DNA of 64,000 nt from Ascoidea asiatica. Its lineage: Eukaryota > Ascomycota > Saccharomycetes > Ascoideales > Ascoideaceae. Made by a program: the position numbers and the translations under genes. The notes beneath the pieces were generated by a model. The model ran no database searches. It had not been told where the DNA came from and saw only the letters and a list, made by a program, of their open reading frames with translations. The stretch lies in contig BCKQ01000004.1 in NCBI GenBank assembly GCA_001600695.1, forward strand, positions 1,222,255 to 1,286,254, in the 5' to 3' direction. Shown one piece after another: positions 19,872-29,159 of the stretch. Numbering within the stretch: position 1 is the stretch's first letter; each line of letters begins with the position of its first letter.

Positions 19872-21266
19872 AAAATGTAATTTGAGTATGATTATTATCA
19901 TAAACGGGTATTTATTTGAAGTGAAAAAAGTATTTTCAAGGGATATAAATAGGTTATACAGTGGATAAAGTATTTTATAGATTTATAACTTGCACCAAAT
20001 TATATGTCTCTTAAAAATGTGGACATATTTTGGAGGGGTGTTCTCTTAATTACTCTACTTCTCATAAATACACCGTTAAAAGAGAAGAGACCTGAGTTTT
20101 GTCGTTCTTTGAATTACGAGGGTATTTCAGCCATAGTCACGTTACATTTTAAATGAGGATTGCATGTGACATTAGCTAAGCACTGCTACTTTTTTGTGCT
20201 TCAATGGTTCTGGATTAGGAATGTGGATGTGGACAAAGAAAAGAAGGCCGCTGGAAACGCGGAGAGGCCGTGGAGTAGCAGGTTACCCTGCGGCGAGTGC
20301 GTGGCTTCCGAATGTCCACGCCGCGGAGATTCCTAATTGAACAGCAGAAAAAGCGACGAGAGCAGCGACTCCAGAGCCACGCCGCCGGGTAACCCTTCCG
20401 TGGCCAAACTTCTTCTCCAAACCCAGAACTTCGGTTCGTTTGCCGTGACTTGACTTTGGCTTTGACTTTGGCTTTGGCTTTGGGTGAGTCGAAACCCACA
20501 GAACTGATCTTGAAATATCCAAGCAGAATCAACATAATAAACATAATCAAAAGAAAGAAGATAATAAACAAAATAAACAAAATAAACAAAATAAACAACA
20601 GAATAAATAATTAAATGAAGCAAAACAAGACAAAACAAGACAAAACAAGATAAAACAGACCTGAGAAAGAAAACAGATTCAATTCACCCCCTGAGTTAAA
20701 AACTGTTCAAATTTTGTCAATTTCGCAGTTCTCGCAGCCCCCACGAATAATTGCCGATCTTCTCGGCTGCCTCCACCCCACGAAACCGCAATCTAATCAA
20801 AATCTGATAAAAATCGAGTGAAAATGACTTTAATCACTGATAAAATAAGTAAATGTAAATAATTGAATCAAGTAAAATAAGTAAATTGGTTTAAATCGAT
20901 AATAAAATAAATGAAATAATACGAAATAATGAAATAAAAATAATTAAACTAAAGCCAATTATCAATCAATGATATAGTAGTAATATTACTATGAAAGAAA
21001 ATTGAAGATATAAATAGTTCCTATTATTCTCTTAAATGATAAATTCAATTCAATAAATTTTAATCTATTTTTCATCAATTTTCTTAAATTAATTTCCCCA
21101 GACTATTTTTATTCTTATTCTTATTCTTTAATTGCATATCTTTATTCATACTTTCATATTCTCATATTCTCATATATTCATATTCGTACTTTCATATTCA
21201 TATTCATATTCTTATATATAATATAATATAATATAATATAATATATATATATATATATATTTCATA
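19872..21266. other. intergenic region upstream of DLD1
   Basis: A G+C-rich core at about 20215-20480 carries TTACCC (20283-20288), CGGGTAA (20386-20392), several CGG/CCG triplets of the kind bound by Zn2Cys6 proteins (for example CGGAGAGGCCG near 20254) and ACCCACAGAACTG (20494-20506). AAACAAGACA repeats follow (20625-20655). The last 100 bases are ATATA-rich and end in a (TA)n run to 21260. Minus-strand frames at 20215-20638 are products of this G+C-rich DNA and are not supported as genes. Confidence 0.5.
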
Positions 21267-23033
21267 ATGTTTAATAATATTACAAAAAGAAATATAATTC
21301 ATTCAAAATCTTTGATAAACTATAATTTAAATAGTAATTTAAATAATAGTTTATTCAAAAATAACTATCAATTTAAAAGATTTAATTCAAGTACCAATAC
21401 TAAAACAAACTCAAATAATAATTCAAATAAATCTACTTTTAATAAATTAATTATATATTCTTCATTATTTATTTCTGGTATAATTATTGGTTCATATTCA
21501 ACAATTAATAAAATTTATAATAATCCTCCAAATGATTTATTTCCAAAAAATTCAATAACTAAATTAAATGATTTAAATAAATTAAATTATGGTACAATTA
21601 ATGATTATGAAATTGCTTTTAAAAAAATTAAAGAAATTTTAAATAATAATAATGAATTTTTTTCAACTTCAAAAAGTGAATTAGATAATCATTCTGATAC
21701 TTATTGGAATAGTCATCATGCTAATGATAATCAAAGACCACAAATGATTGTTTGGCCAAGTTCAACAATTGAAGTTTCTAAAATTTTAAAAATTTGTAAT
21801 GATTATAAAATTCCAGTAACTCCATATTCTGGTGGTACTTCTTTAGAAGGTCATTTTATACCAACAAGAGGTGGAATTTGTTTAGATTTAAATAAAATGA
21901 ATAAAATTTTAAATCTTAATCAAAATGATTTAGATATAACTGTACAACCAAGTGTTGGTTGGGAAGATTTAGAAGAATATTTATTACCAAAAGGTTTAAA
22001 ATTTGGTCCAGATCCAGGTCCAGGTGCTGAAATTGGTGGTATGATTGCAACTTCATGTTCTGGTACAAATGCTGCAAGATATGGTACAATGAAAGAAAAT
22101 GTTTTAAGTTTAACTGTAGTTTTAGCTGATGGTACAATAATTAAAACAAAAAAAAGACCAAGAAAATCTTCTGCAGGTTATAATTTAACAGGTTTATTTA
22201 TTGGTAGTGAAGGTACTTTAGGTATTGTTACTGAAGCAATTTTAAAATTAAATGTTATACCAAAAAATGAAACTGTTGCTGTTGTTTCATTTCCTTCAAT
22301 TGAAAATGCTGCAAATTCTGTTCAGGATATAATTTCAAATGGTATTCAAGTTAATGCTGTTGAATTATTAGATGATAAAATGATGAATTGTATTAATAAA
22401 AGTGGTGAAACTTCAAAAATTTGGTTGGAAAAACCAACTTTATTTTTTAAATTAAGTGGTTCAGATTTAACTTTAAAAGAAATGATTTCAAATGTTAAAA
22501 AAATTACAAATAATAATAAAAGTTTAAATTTTGAATTTGCAAAAAATGATGAAGAAAAACATGAATTATGGAGTGCAAGAAAAGTTGCTTTATGGTCAAC
22601 AATTAATTATGGTAAACAATCAAATCCAAATATTCAAATTTGGACAACTGATGTTGCTGTTCCAGTTTCAAAATTAGCTAAAGTTTTAAAAGAAACTAAA
22701 GATGATATGAATAATTCAGGTTTAACTGCAACTTTAGTTGGTCATGCAGGTGATGGAAATTTTCATGCATTTTTATTATATGATCCAAAAGAAAGAAAAA
22801 TTGCTCAAGATTTAGTTGATAGAATGGTTAAAAGAGCTTTAGATAATGATGGTACTTGTACTGGTGAACATGGTGTTGGTTTTGGTAAAAGAGATTATTT
22901 AATTGATGAAATTGGTGAAGATCCAATTAGTTTAATGAGAAAAATTAAATTATCTTTAGATCCAAATAGAATCTTAAATGCTGATAAAATTTTTAGAATT
23001 GATCCAAATGAACCAATTTATGAATATAACTAA
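21267..23033 (+). CDS. DLD1: D-lactate dehydrogenase (cytochrome), mitochondrial
   Basis: FAD enzyme of the mitochondrial intermembrane space that oxidises D-lactate to pyruvate and passes electrons to cytochrome c. The 588-residue protein (S. cerevisiae Dld1 is 587) begins with a basic Ser/Asn-rich presequence (1-45) and a single membrane segment (about 62-82, IIYSSLFISGIIIGSYSTI) that fits a bipartite sorting signal. The FAD-binding domain shows VTPYSGGTSLEGH, FGPDPGPGAEIGGMIATSCSG and GLFIGSEGTLGIVTEA. The C-terminal FAD-linked oxidase domain shows LVGHAGDGNFHAFLL and GTCTGEHGVGFGKR. The last codon is followed by a TTTC tandem repeat. The assignment is firm. Confidence 0.94.
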   Translation: MFNNITKRNIIHSKSLINYNLNSNLNNSLFKNNYQFKRFNSSTNTKTNSNNNSNKSTFNKLIIYSSLFISGIIIGSYSTINKIYNNPPNDLFPKNSITKLNDLNKLNYGTINDYEIAFKKIKEILNNNNEFFSTSKSELDNHSDTYWNSHHANDNQRPQMIVWPSSTIEVSKILKICNDYKIPVTPYSGGTSLEGHFIPTRGGICLDLNKMNKILNLNQNDLDITVQPSVGWEDLEEYLLPKGLKFGPDPGPGAEIGGMIATSCSGTNAARYGTMKENVLSLTVVLADGTIIKTKKRPRKSSAGYNLTGLFIGSEGTLGIVTEAILKLNVIPKNETVAVVSFPSIENAANSVQDIISNGIQVNAVELLDDKMMNCINKSGETSKIWLEKPTLFFKLSGSDLTLKEMISNVKKITNNNKSLNFEFAKNDEEKHELWSARKVALWSTINYGKQSNPNIQIWTTDVAVPVSKLAKVLKETKDDMNNSGLTATLVGHAGDGNFHAFLLYDPKERKIAQDLVDRMVKRALDNDGTCTGEHGVGFGKRDYLIDEIGEDPISLMRKIKLSLDPNRILNADKIFRIDPNEPIYEYN

Positions 23034-23042
23034 TATTCCAAC

Positions 23043-23047
23043 TTTTT

Positions 23048-23086
<39 letters not shown>

Positions 23087-23090
23087 CATA
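23043..23090 (+). repeat. TTTC tandem repeat
   Basis: About eleven TTTC units directly after the DLD1 stop codon, in the 3' untranslated region. Confidence 0.85.
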
Positions 23091-23903
23091 CACAACAACT
23101 CTTAAAGCTTGTATAATATCACTCATTTCTATTCTTTATTTTCTATTTCCATTCTTTTTCTTATCTTCATTACAAATATTCAATATAGATTATCAGATAA
23201 ATAAAATAAATTAATTTAAAATTTTAAAAAATGTTCTTGAAGCCAGTTCTGCGGGTCCCGTTTTCCCAACGCAGTCTCCTGTCAAGCAATGCAGTCCCAC
23301 ACCGACCCACCTCTTTTAACCGCCACCCGCAGAAATTTGAACTTTAAAAAACCCACCGCCAATTCCAAATTCAAATCTGGGAAAATTTCCAAATGAACAC
23401 ATTTTTTGCTATCTCTTTCCATTTGTATTTATTGTCTTTATTGTTCATTGTCTTTATTTATTTGCATTTATCTCTGTTTAATCGTATTTATTCGTATTAA
23501 TCTTAAAAATATATATTTCATCTAATTGCTTTTATCTCTATCACTTTCAAGCTATCATTCTATCAATTAACAATATTGATATTCCTTGGTTTCTCATTCA
23601 AATCAATTGAAAGTAGAATAAAATAAACATTCTTTATCAGGGGCTATCTTTATCCAAGGCTAGCTTTATATTTTGCTATATTATCAATATTCAATAAATC
23701 AATAAATTAATAAATTAATAAATTAATAAATTAATACAATAAATACGATAATCTAATTTAATTATTCAATATATGTTGCTTCAAGCCATATTCATTGCTT
23801 TATCATGATTATTATCCTTATTTTCAAATCATTTTCTGTACAATAATTTAATCTAATTTATTTATTTCATAAAATATTATTTTATAAGAAATAAGATAAA
23901 TAA
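23091..23903. other. intergenic region upstream of HPR1
   Basis: A G+C-rich patch at 23240-23365 begins with CCAGTTCTGCGGGT (23243-23256), one of four copies of a motif seen across the window, and also holds CCCGCAGAAATTT (23326-23338) and several ACCC steps. The rest is A+T-rich with ATTAATAA repeats near 23700. No gene recognised. Confidence 0.5.
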
Positions 23904-26900
23904 ATGCCAAATTCTGCAATGGATTTAAATCAAATTGTTAATGATTTCAATTCAGTTACAAATTCAAATGCCAATACCAATGTCAATTCCAATTTAAATT
24001 CTAATTCTAATTCTAATTCTAGTTCTAGTTCAAGTTCTAGTTCTAGTTCTAGTTTAGAATTTACTGAAAATTTATTGAACTTAAAGAATATATTAATATT
24101 ATTAATTGATGATTTGAATGATAAAGATCCAAATTACATCAATGGCACATCTTTTGGCTTGAATTTAGAATTCTTTAATCAATTTTTAAATAAATTGAAT
24201 AACTTATTAAGTAATGGAATTATAAATGAAAATAAAAATAAAAATAAAAATGAAAATGAAAATGAAGTAGTTAAATCACTTTTAGAGATTTCTTTTATAA
24301 ATTATATCAATGATTTAATTTCCTCGAATAAAGTTAATTTAATCTTTAATAATAATGATAATAATGACTATAACAATAATAAGGTCTCTAATTCAATATT
24401 AAATAAATTATCAATATTATTCGATTTATCAATATTTCTATATAATTCAAATTATAATTCAGATTATAATCTATTAGATTTCCCACATAAAATTATATCA
24501 TATATTTTTGAAAATATATTCAATATAAATCAAATTCATTTATTTTGGAAATTTAATATAAAAAGATTTAATTTTTATATTAAAAAAAATAATTTATCTA
24601 TAAAAAAAAATCCTGGTAATATAATTTCATTAATGATTAATAATTTAATTAAAAAAATTAATAATTCAAATTTATCATTTAATTATATTATTTCAAATAA
24701 TAAAAATTTCACAACTTTTTCATTTAAAGGTGAATTATTAATTTTTGTTCAATTTTGTTTTAAAATTAATGATAATTTTCTTATTAATAAAAAATTTAAA
24801 ATTAATACAATTTCAAATTTAAATTTAAATTCAAATTTTAATTTATCTTATAATTCAATTTATAATAATATTAATACAAATAATATTAATGGTTTTCAAG
24901 ATTTTTGGTTTTTATATTCAATTTTATCAAATCCATTATTATATATTAATGATATTAATAAAATGAATCAATTCAAATCAATACTTGCAGAAAATTTTGA
25001 ATTTATTTCAAATTTAGAAAAAAATTATTATTATAAAAATAATTTAATAAAAATTAAACAGAAAAATTTATCAATAGATCAAAGAATTAATTTAAAAAAT
25101 TATTCAAAAATCTTAATTAATTTAAAAAAAAACTTTTATAATAATAAAATATTTAATCCAATTTTTATAATTAATTTAAATGATTTCAATAATCAAATTT
25201 ATAATGATCATTTATTCAGACAAATGATTTTAATTCAAATGTTTATTATTTCTTCATTTTATTTTCAAATTTCTGGTAATGTAAGAGATGAATTTTTAGA
25301 TCAAAATAAAATTAAAAAATTAAATTCAATTGATTTTTTTAATGAAATAAATTTATCTAAATTTGAAACTGGATTTTATTTCAAATTCAAAAAAGAAATT
25401 CCAAAATTATATTTTAAACTTGATTTATCTTTTCATTTTAGTATTTTAACTTTAAAAGATGTTGGTGATAATTCTTGGTTAAGATGGAAATTACAAAATT
25501 CTCCAGATTTTTATAAATCTCCTTTATCAAATAATGAGTTAATTCAATTTATTGATAATATTTATAATAATCATATAAATACAACATTTGAAAAAAATAA
25601 AATCAATTTTAATCAATTCAATAAAATGGGAGATTTCAATTTATCTCAAATTTGGAAACTTGATTATGGTATTTGTAAAATTAATACAATTTCAAATAAA
25701 AATTGTAATAATTTCAATGAATTTATTGAAAAAAGTAGAATAGAGTTAAATAAAATTTATATTAAAAATAACTCTGATAATGATAAAATAAAAAAAAATA
25801 AAGATAATGAATTAAATAATATATTCATTGATAATGAAAAAATTAATAAATCAATTGAAGAAGTAAGTATTAATTGGAAATGTTTAAGATTTGCAAGAAA
25901 AAAGGGTCATTGGTTAAATTTCAATAGAATTACACCAAATAATGGATTTGAAGGTTTGTTCAATGATGATTTAATTTCTGATGTAAACCAATTAAATCTT
26001 GATTTCAATACTACTGATGAACAATTGAATGTCTCAACAAGTTATGAAAATTCCACTGATAGTCAAGAAAAAGATATAAGTGAAACTAAAGAAATTGATC
26101 TTGTTATAAAAGATAAAAATGAAGATCTTTTTAGTGAAAAATATTCTAATAATTCAATAAAATCTTCTAATTTATTTTCTCAAAATGAAAGTATAAGTTA
26201 TAATGATAATAATAGTAATGTTAAATTTAAACCAATTGATTCTCGGAAAAGATTTCATCCAAATCAGTTTAATCAGCGATGGAATTATAAAGTTGATGAA
26301 TATAGACCTAAATCCAAAGATCAAAAAGTTAATCATCGAGTTGATGAGTATAGACCAAAGCCAAAGGCTCCTCAGATTAACAATCAAACAAATAGTTGGA
26401 ACAGTGTAAATTTTACAAATCAAAGTCAATACAATAATAATAATACTAATAATCCTTCAATTCCTCAAGGTCCAAAAGAACCTTATCCTAGTCAGAATTT
26501 TAATAGTATGAATGCTAATAATGCCTGTTTTGAAAGTGGTTATAACGATAATAAAAATAATATCAATTATAATCATAATCAAAATTTTGGATTTCATAGC
26601 CAAGGATTTGATGACAGGAGCTATACTTCAAGAAATTACAATACTGGTTATAGTGATGGATATGAGTATGGAAATGAAAGTATTAATAGTAGTGGATATG
26701 TTAATAGATATAATAATAGTGGAAATAACATTGGAGGATATGAAAATGAGGGATATGATAATAATGAGTATATTGGGACAGATATTGGGTATAATAAGTC
26801 TAATTATAAGAAAAGAGGGTTTAATGAAACGACAATACTTACAAGTAATAATGAAGAAAGTAATAATAGTAATAATTCTAATACTTCAGGTAATTCAAGT

Positions 26901-26930
26901 AGTTATAAGAGAAGACAGTTTAGACAATAA
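23904..26930 (+). CDS. HPR1: THO complex subunit Hpr1 (THOC1 family)
   Basis: Hpr1 is a core subunit of THO/TREX, which couples RNA polymerase II elongation to mRNP assembly and export. The 1008-residue protein has a Ser/Asn-rich start, a helical body, and the family landmarks in order: a signature near residue 522 (NSWLRWKLQNSPDF, matching the NWIRWK block), the ISQLW-like MGDFNLSQIWKLDYG, then SINWKCLRFARKKGHWLNF near 655, equivalent to the conserved YGWRALRLLARR block. After about 700 it is disordered, with two near-repeats (VDEYRPKSK / VDEYRPKPK) and a Gly/Tyr/Asn-rich tail of roughly 150 residues resembling RNA-binding low-complexity regions. It is longer than S. cerevisiae Hpr1 (752 aa). 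The match was made by motif recall, not alignment. Confidence 0.78.
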   Translation: MPNSAMDLNQIVNDFNSVTNSNANTNVNSNLNSNSNSNSSSSSSSSSSSSLEFTENLLNLKNILILLIDDLNDKDPNYINGTSFGLNLEFFNQFLNKLNNLLSNGIINENKNKNKNENENEVVKSLLEISFINYINDLISSNKVNLIFNNNDNNDYNNNKVSNSILNKLSILFDLSIFLYNSNYNSDYNLLDFPHKIISYIFENIFNINQIHLFWKFNIKRFNFYIKKNNLSIKKNPGNIISLMINNLIKKINNSNLSFNYIISNNKNFTTFSFKGELLIFVQFCFKINDNFLINKKFKINTISNLNLNSNFNLSYNSIYNNINTNNINGFQDFWFLYSILSNPLLYINDINKMNQFKSILAENFEFISNLEKNYYYKNNLIKIKQKNLSIDQRINLKNYSKILINLKKNFYNNKIFNPIFIINLNDFNNQIYNDHLFRQMILIQMFIISSFYFQISGNVRDEFLDQNKIKKLNSIDFFNEINLSKFETGFYFKFKKEIPKLYFKLDLSFHFSILTLKDVGDNSWLRWKLQNSPDFYKSPLSNNELIQFIDNIYNNHINTTFEKNKINFNQFNKMGDFNLSQIWKLDYGICKINTISNKNCNNFNEFIEKSRIELNKIYIKNNSDNDKIKKNKDNELNNIFIDNEKINKSIEEVSINWKCLRFARKKGHWLNFNRITPNNGFEGLFNDDLISDVNQLNLDFNTTDEQLNVSTSYENSTDSQEKDISETKEIDLVIKDKNEDLFSEKYSNNSIKSSNLFSQNESISYNDNNSNVKFKPIDSRKRFHPNQFNQRWNYKVDEYRPKSKDQKVNHRVDEYRPKPKAPQINNQTNSWNSVNFTNQSQYNNNNTNNPSIPQGPKEPYPSQNFNSMNANNACFESGYNDNKNNINYNHNQNFGFHSQGFDDRSYTSRNYNTGYSDGYEYGNESINSSGYVNRYNNSGNNIGGYENEGYDNNEYIGTDIGYNKSNYKKRGFNETTILTSNNEESNNSNNSNTSGNSSSYKRRQFRQ

Positions 26931-27118
26931 AAGAAATATAAGAAATAAGACAATTTAATGATTTTTAATGTTACAATGATTTTTAATAGATATAGAATTT
27001 TATAACTGTATTTATTTAATTTTTAGTTCTAATTTTTTTTTTTTTCTTTTTTAATTTATATACAAAAGTGGTTTTTATAAAAAATATATAAATATGAATA
27101 TGAATATATTATTATTGT

Positions 27119-28588
27119 TTAATGATAAAGATAATTACAAGAATTTAATAATTCACCCGGATTACCATTACCACTTAAAAAGAATTTTTGATTAACTAAT
27201 TGATCAATATTAAAATTTTTTGATTCTGAATTTAAGATTAAATTATTTGAGATTAATAAATTTAAGAAAGTTTTGAATTGAATTTTATTAAATTTTTTTA
27301 AATTTAAAATTTTTACAGAATCTAAAGAATTTAACCAATTTTGATCAAAAATATTTAAATTTTTTGAATTTGAATTATTTAAATAATTATAAGGATCATA
27401 ATTTAATTCATTTAATTTAATTTTTAAAGTATTATTTTTAAAAAATTTTGAAGAATTTGATAAGATTATTGAACCTTTATTAAAATTAAAATTATTTGAA
27501 ATTAAATCATTAATAAATTTACCAATTTGAAATTGATTAAAATTTATTGAAATATTATTTGAATTTTTATAATTTGTAATTGAATTATTTAAAATTATAT
27601 TAAAATTATCAATAAATAAATGAATTGAGATATTTGAATTTTTAGATAATTGAGATAATTCAATTTTAAGTATTTCAAAAATTTTAAATTTCATTACTGG
27701 TAAAATTTTTGAAGATGAACCAAGTTTTAATAAATCCATAATTGAATTTTTAGATTTTAAAAATTTTAAATTTTGATTAGTTTTAATTAAATCATTAAAA
27801 TTATAATTATTATTTAATTTAAAATTATTTGAATTTGGATTTAACTTAATTAAATTTGAAAATAATTTTTTAAGATACATTGGTTGTGAATATAAATTTA
27901 ATTCTCTTGAATAATTAAAATCAGAAGAACCATTAATAAGATTAATTGGATTATTAAAAGAGAATATAAAAGTTTTATTATTAAATAAAGAAGTATAAGC
28001 TAAAGATTGAATTAACATTGAAGTTTTACCAATATTTTTATTACCATTTATTAATAATTTATTTTCAGAAGTTGAAGTTTTAAAAGAATTATTTAAAAAT
28101 TTAAATAAATTTATTGAATTTTTATCATGAATTAAAGATATTGGATTTTGAAAAATTTCATTAAATTTTAAATTTTTTAATAAATTTGAATAAATTAAAG
28201 TTTTTAAAACATCATTATCATATTTTAATATAATTGGAGTAGTTGAAGTAGTTTCATCTTCATTTTCATATTTTTTTAAAATATTATTAATATTTTCAAT
28301 ATTAAATTCGTCTAATTTATCTATACTTGGAGCTCTTCTAATATATTTTTTACTTGAAATATAATCATTAAATAATAAATTTGTTTCACCATTTGAAGAT
28401 CTTTTAATTTGACTAAATTTTATTCTTCTATCATCATTTTTATTCTTACTAAAACCTTGAACTTGTTTTTTTTCATTTGAACTTGAAGCATTTAAATTAT
28501 TATTTAAAATATGAAAAGATTTATTAAGAATTTTAGAATTAATTGAAATTAAGGAATTTGAGTTCCTTATTGTAATAGATTTAAACAT
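27119..28588 (-). CDS. RSM23: mitochondrial small-subunit ribosomal protein mS29 (Rsm23/DAP3)
   Basis: GTP-binding protein of the mitochondrial small ribosomal subunit head. The 489-residue product has a basic, Ser/Asn-rich presequence (about 1-40), a P-loop near 181-190 (NGNKNIGKTS), a beta strand with Asp in a Walker-B-like position (ISIHLFIDNF) and the C-terminal SGNGNPGELL motif that resembles the family's conserved G-x-N-P-x-E-L ending. Length fits S. cerevisiae Rsm23 (450 aa). It diverges from MET22 over a 570-bp shared promoter and converges with HPR1, 188 bp apart. Confidence rests on the P-loop and overall layout. Confidence 0.82.
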   Translation of the reverse strand: MFKSITIRNSNSLISINSKILNKSFHILNNNLNASSSNEKKQVQGFSKNKNDDRRIKFSQIKRSSNGETNLLFNDYISSKKYIRRAPSIDKLDEFNIENINNILKKYENEDETTSTTPIILKYDNDVLKTLIYSNLLKNLKFNEIFQNPISLIHDKNSINLFKFLNNSFKTSTSENKLLINGNKNIGKTSMLIQSLAYTSLFNNKTFIFSFNNPINLINGSSDFNYSRELNLYSQPMYLKKLFSNLIKLNPNSNNFKLNNNYNFNDLIKTNQNLKFLKSKNSIMDLLKLGSSSKILPVMKFKIFEILKIELSQLSKNSNISIHLFIDNFNIILNNSITNYKNSNNISINFNQFQIGKFINDLISNNFNFNKGSIILSNSSKFFKNNTLKIKLNELNYDPYNYLNNSNSKNLNIFDQNWLNSLDSVKILNLKKFNKIQFKTFLNLLISNNLILNSESKNFNIDQLVNQKFFLSGNGNPGELLNSCNYLYH

Positions 28589-29159
28589 TTTATTAGATTA
28601 CTAGATAAATATCAAGAACTTCAAACAACAGGCTTCTCTTTTTATTCAATTACTCCAGACTCAATTACCAATCCAAACCTGTTTCTTCTTCTTCTTCTTC
28701 TTCTTCTTCTTCTTCTTCTTCTTCTTTTACACCTTCTTTTAATTTCATTTCGTTTTCATTTGCAAATTGCAGAAATTTCAAAAAAGTCACGTGGCAATAT
28801 CACCAGCCTCGTTTTAAAAGATATGGCTGGTGTTGCGGATGAGGTTGTGGCTGCGGAGGCGAGTAAAAATATTCAAGGCTGGTGAAGTGCTTCAAGTCAC
28901 TTTTAATTGCAGTTACCCTTTTTAGCAATTGAGCTGTTATCTCCGCCTGCACCAGTTCCGAGGGTATATAAATAAATACTTTATAATAAATACTTTATAA
29001 TATAAATACTTTATAATATAAATTAAATCATTTCAGTTTATTTACCACTAAAACACTAAAACACTAAAAGAATCTTTCAATCAATAAAGAATATAATCAT
29101 TTCAATCAGATAATAAGTCAATTAGCTTATATTACTTCAATTAAAGGTTAATTGTATTA
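28589..29159. promoter_or_regulatory. divergent RSM23/MET22 promoter
   Basis: Contents: ATCCAAACCTGTTTC followed by a TTC repeat (28671 to about 28727); a perfect Cbf1 site GTCACGTG (28786-28793); an inverted pair CACCAGCC (28801-28808) / GGCTGGTG (28825-28832) and a third GGCTGGTG (28877-28884), all containing the ACCAGC core of Ace2/Swi5-type sites; TTACCC (28913-28918, Reb1-like); CCAGTTCCGAGGGTATATAA near 28951, where TATATAA is a probable TATA box for MET22. A Cbf1 site fits sulfur control of MET22. Confidence 0.55.

Noticed and set aside
20215-20638. Three overlapping minus-strand frames upstream of DLD1
   Set aside because: G+C-rich and repeat-derived, mutually overlapping, no domain.
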